A DNA stretch of 64,000 nt from Bacteroidota bacterium (GTDB taxonomy: Bacteria; Bacteroidota; Bacteroidia; UKL13-3): NCBI GenBank assembly GCA_040388375.1, contig JAZKBU010000006.1, forward strand, positions 310,001 through 374,000, read 5' to 3'. Below, piece by piece: positions 62,509-64,000 of this stretch (positions are counted from its first letter, which is position 1; every line of letters starts with the position of its first letter). The translations under genes and the position numbers were made by a program. The notes beneath the pieces are model-generated. The model made no database searches. It saw only the letters and a program-made list of their open reading frames with translations, and was not told the origin of the DNA.

Positions 62509-62527
62509 CATTTTAATAATTTAGTGA

Positions 62528-62950
62528 TTACCACATGAAGAATTTAGTATTGTCTTCGTATTTGTTAATGTCTTTCTCAATTGCTCCTACTAAAAGAACA
62601 ATCCAGTCAACAAAAGGAACAATACCAAAAATACCACCACATGTTAAAATGTAACCAATACCGGTTAAGGTAGCAGTTCCTAAATAAAAACGGTGAATAC
62701 CTAAACCACCAACAATAAACGCCAACGCAAAAGCAACCCATGCATTTTTACCGCCTGTTACTTTAGCTTGTTCTGTTGGAATAGTTGGAGCAGCGTTGAT
62801 ATAATCAACACTTACCGGAGCAGCAACAGCCGCTGCAAAAACAGCTTCTACTGCATCATCATTAATTACGTAACTTTCAGCCTTAGCTGAACTTGTACCG
62901 GCAATAACCATTACTGCCAATACACTTACAATGGATAGAATTTTTTTCAT
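62528..62950 (-). CDS. TM2-domain protein
   Basis: A 140-residue exported or membrane protein. The signal peptide MKKILSIVSVLAVMVIAG ends near SAKAES (about 25). A linker (about 30-65) follows, then a TM2 domain (about 68-130): WVAFALAFIVGGLGIHRFYLGTATLTGIGYIL and IFGIVPFVDWIVLLVGAI. The HRFYLG motif is typical. Function of bacterial TM2 proteins is unknown. It is the third neighbour carrying a TM2 or TM2-like hairpin. A TTATTTTG (one mismatch to the -7 box) lies on the minus strand just upstream. Confidence 0.85.
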   Translation of the reverse strand: MKKILSIVSVLAVMVIAGTSSAKAESYVINDDAVEAVFAAAVAAPVSVDYINAAPTIPTEQAKVTGGKNAWVAFALAFIVGGLGIHRFYLGTATLTGIGYILTCGGIFGIVPFVDWIVLLVGAIEKDINKYEDNTKFFMW

Positions 62951-63023
62951 TGGTTGTAGTTTTTAAATATGTGAGCAAAATAATGATTACACTTCTCTTT
63001 ACAAATATTTTTATTCCAATGCA

Positions 63024-63059
63024 AAAAGGCTCGAAGCCATTGCTGGTTTCGAGCCTTTT
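63024..63059 (-). terminator. Rho-independent terminator after groEL
   Basis: AAAAGGCTCGAA (63024-63035) pairs with TTCGAGCCTTTT (63048-63059). On the minus strand it ends in a T-run. It starts about 45 bases beyond the groEL stop. Confidence 0.85.
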
Positions 63060-63104
63060 ATATTTGATAATCAACAACTATTAATAAATAGTTATTTGAT
63101 TATT

Positions 63105-64000
63105 TTAGTACATACCATCCATACCGCCTGGCATTCCACCCGGCATAGCAGGAGCAGCAGCTTCTTTTTCTTCTACTAAAGCACATTCAGTAGTCAAAAT
63201 CATAGCGGCAGCACTTGCAGCATTTTGTAATGCAACACGGCTCACTTTAGTAGGGTCTATTACACCGGCAGCAATCAGGTTTTCGTAAACTTCAGTACGT
63301 GCATTGTAACCAAAGTCGTCTTTACCTTCACGCACTTTATTTACAACTACTGAACCTTCACCACCAGCATTGGCAACAATTGTACGCAATGGTTCTTCTA
63401 AAGCTCTGCGTATAATTTGAATACCTGTATTCTCATCTTCATTAGCTCCTTTTAAGTTAGTTAATGAATCAATAGCTCTGATAAAGGCAACTCCACCACC
63501 TGCTACAATACCTTCTTCAACTGCAGCACGTGTAGCATGTAAAGCATCGTCAACACGGTCTTTTTTCTCTTTCATTTCTACTTCGGTAGCTGCACCAATA
63601 TAAAGTACTGCAACACCACCGGCTAATTTAGCCAAGCGTTCTTGTAATTTTTCTTTATCGTAATCGCTTGTAGTATTTTCTATTTGTGCTTTAATCTGGC
63701 CAACACGTGAAGCAATATCTTCTTTGCTTCCGGCACCATTGATAATAGTAGTATTGTCTTTATCAATGTTTACTTTTTCTGCTCTACCCATCATGGCTAA
63801 ATCAGCGTTTTCTAATTTAAATCCACGCTCTTCACTTATAACAGTTCCACCAGTTAAGATAGCAATATCTTCTAACATGGCTTTTCTTCTGTCACCAAAA
63901 CCAGGAGCTTTAACAGCAGCAATTTTTAAAGAACCGCGAATTTTATTTACTACCAAAGTAGCCAATGCTTCGCCTTCTAAATCTTCAGCAATAATTAAAA
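63105..64000 (-). CDS. groEL: Chaperonin GroEL, C-terminal half only
   Basis: The gene enters from the right edge on the minus strand and ends at 63105, so about 298 residues are visible. They include [23 protein letters not shown], the hinge segment and the equatorial return [16 protein letters not shown], with [18 protein letters not shown] at the C-terminus, the Gly-Met tail found in most GroEL proteins. Family role: ATP-driven folding cage with GroES. The upstream part, the promoter and groES lie outside the window. Confidence 0.96.
   Translation of the reverse strand, partial: LIIAEDLEGEALATLVVNKIRGSLKIAAVKAPGFGDRRKAMLEDIAILTGGTVISEERGFKLENADLAMMGRAEKVNIDKDNTTIINGAGSKEDIASRVGQIKAQIENTTSDYDKEKLQERLAKLAGGVAVLYIGAATEVEMKEKKDRVDDALHATRAAVEEGIVAGGGVAFIRAIDSLTNLKGANEDENTGIQIIRRALEEPLRTIVANAGGEGSVVVNKVREGKDDFGYNARTEVYENLIAAGVIDPTKVSRVALQNAASAAAMILTTECALVEEKEAAAPAMPGGMPGGMDGMY

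Overview
The window is AT-rich chromosomal DNA (roughly one third G+C by eye) from a member of the Bacteroidota. The phylum call rests on several independent signs: a fused lpxC-fabZ gene, a COG3014-LpoB lipoprotein pair, a CtlX-type hydrolase, a GlmU-like protein beside an L31 type B gene, a DUF1599/DoxX (BT_3928-type) neighbourhood next to folP and cdaA, a PID-CTERM protein, and promoters of the form TTG/TTTG - 17 to 19 bases - TAnnTTTG. I cannot place it below phylum. The window opens in the 3' end of dnaK and closes in the 3' half of groEL (minus strand). I see no rRNA, tRNA, CRISPR array, phage or insertion sequence, and no gene-free stretch longer than about 260 bases.

Layout. 1-9.2 kb: dnaK end, an LpxR-like lipid A deacylase, an orphan TPR histidine kinase, a Crp-type regulator, an alpha/beta hydrolase, a Rossmann protein, a PduO-type cobalamin adenosyltransferase, a polytopic membrane protein, a BtuF-like binding protein and a coiled-coil protein. 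9.2-13.2 kb: COG3014 and LpoB lipoproteins (peptidoglycan synthesis), a TlpA thioredoxin and the pyruvate dehydrogenase E1 beta subunit. 13.2-21.2 kb: a minus-strand polysaccharide operon (TolC-like, Wzc-like co-polymerase, O-antigen ligase/polymerase, flippase) that runs on into an OmdA-like protein, a GH53 galactanase lipoprotein and a cupin. 21.3-39.7 kb: mostly housekeeping genes (CtlX, S41 protease, lpxC-fabZ, lpxA, uvrB, cdaA, folP, aroK, HU, rpmE2, an ABC-F ATPase). 39.9-47.6 kb: lpxB-fmt, an MBOAT acyltransferase with two SGNH proteins, recO and clpP. 47.9-54.6 kb: DedA, GDP-fucose synthesis (gmd, fcl) and a signalling/glycosyl-1-phosphate transferase operon. 55-62.5 kb: pheT, a coiled-coil gene, zapA, rny, a LolA-like protein, YidD and two TPR proteins with hydrophobic C-termini. 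62.5-64 kb: a TM2 protein and groEL.

How the genes fit together. Much of the window serves the cell envelope: lipid A (LpxA, LpxB, LpxC-FabZ, LpxR), peptidoglycan synthase activation (LpoB/COG3014), exopolysaccharide export and modification (Wzc/TolC/ligase/flippase; MBOAT/SGNH; GDP-fucose) and c-di-AMP synthesis.

The strongest candidate for something undescribed is the operon at 51,565-54,556. It encodes a sigma-54 response regulator, a complete stand-alone receiver, and a monotopic sugar-phosphate transferase. The transferase's N-terminus is a receiver fold that has lost its phosphoacceptor Asp, its Ser/Thr and its Lys, and its catalytic domain carries an extra four-cysteine insertion. A second recurring oddity is three genes (COG3014, TolC-like, aroK) whose necessary N-termini extend upstream of any ATG/GTG/TTG and begin most naturally at an in-frame ATC.
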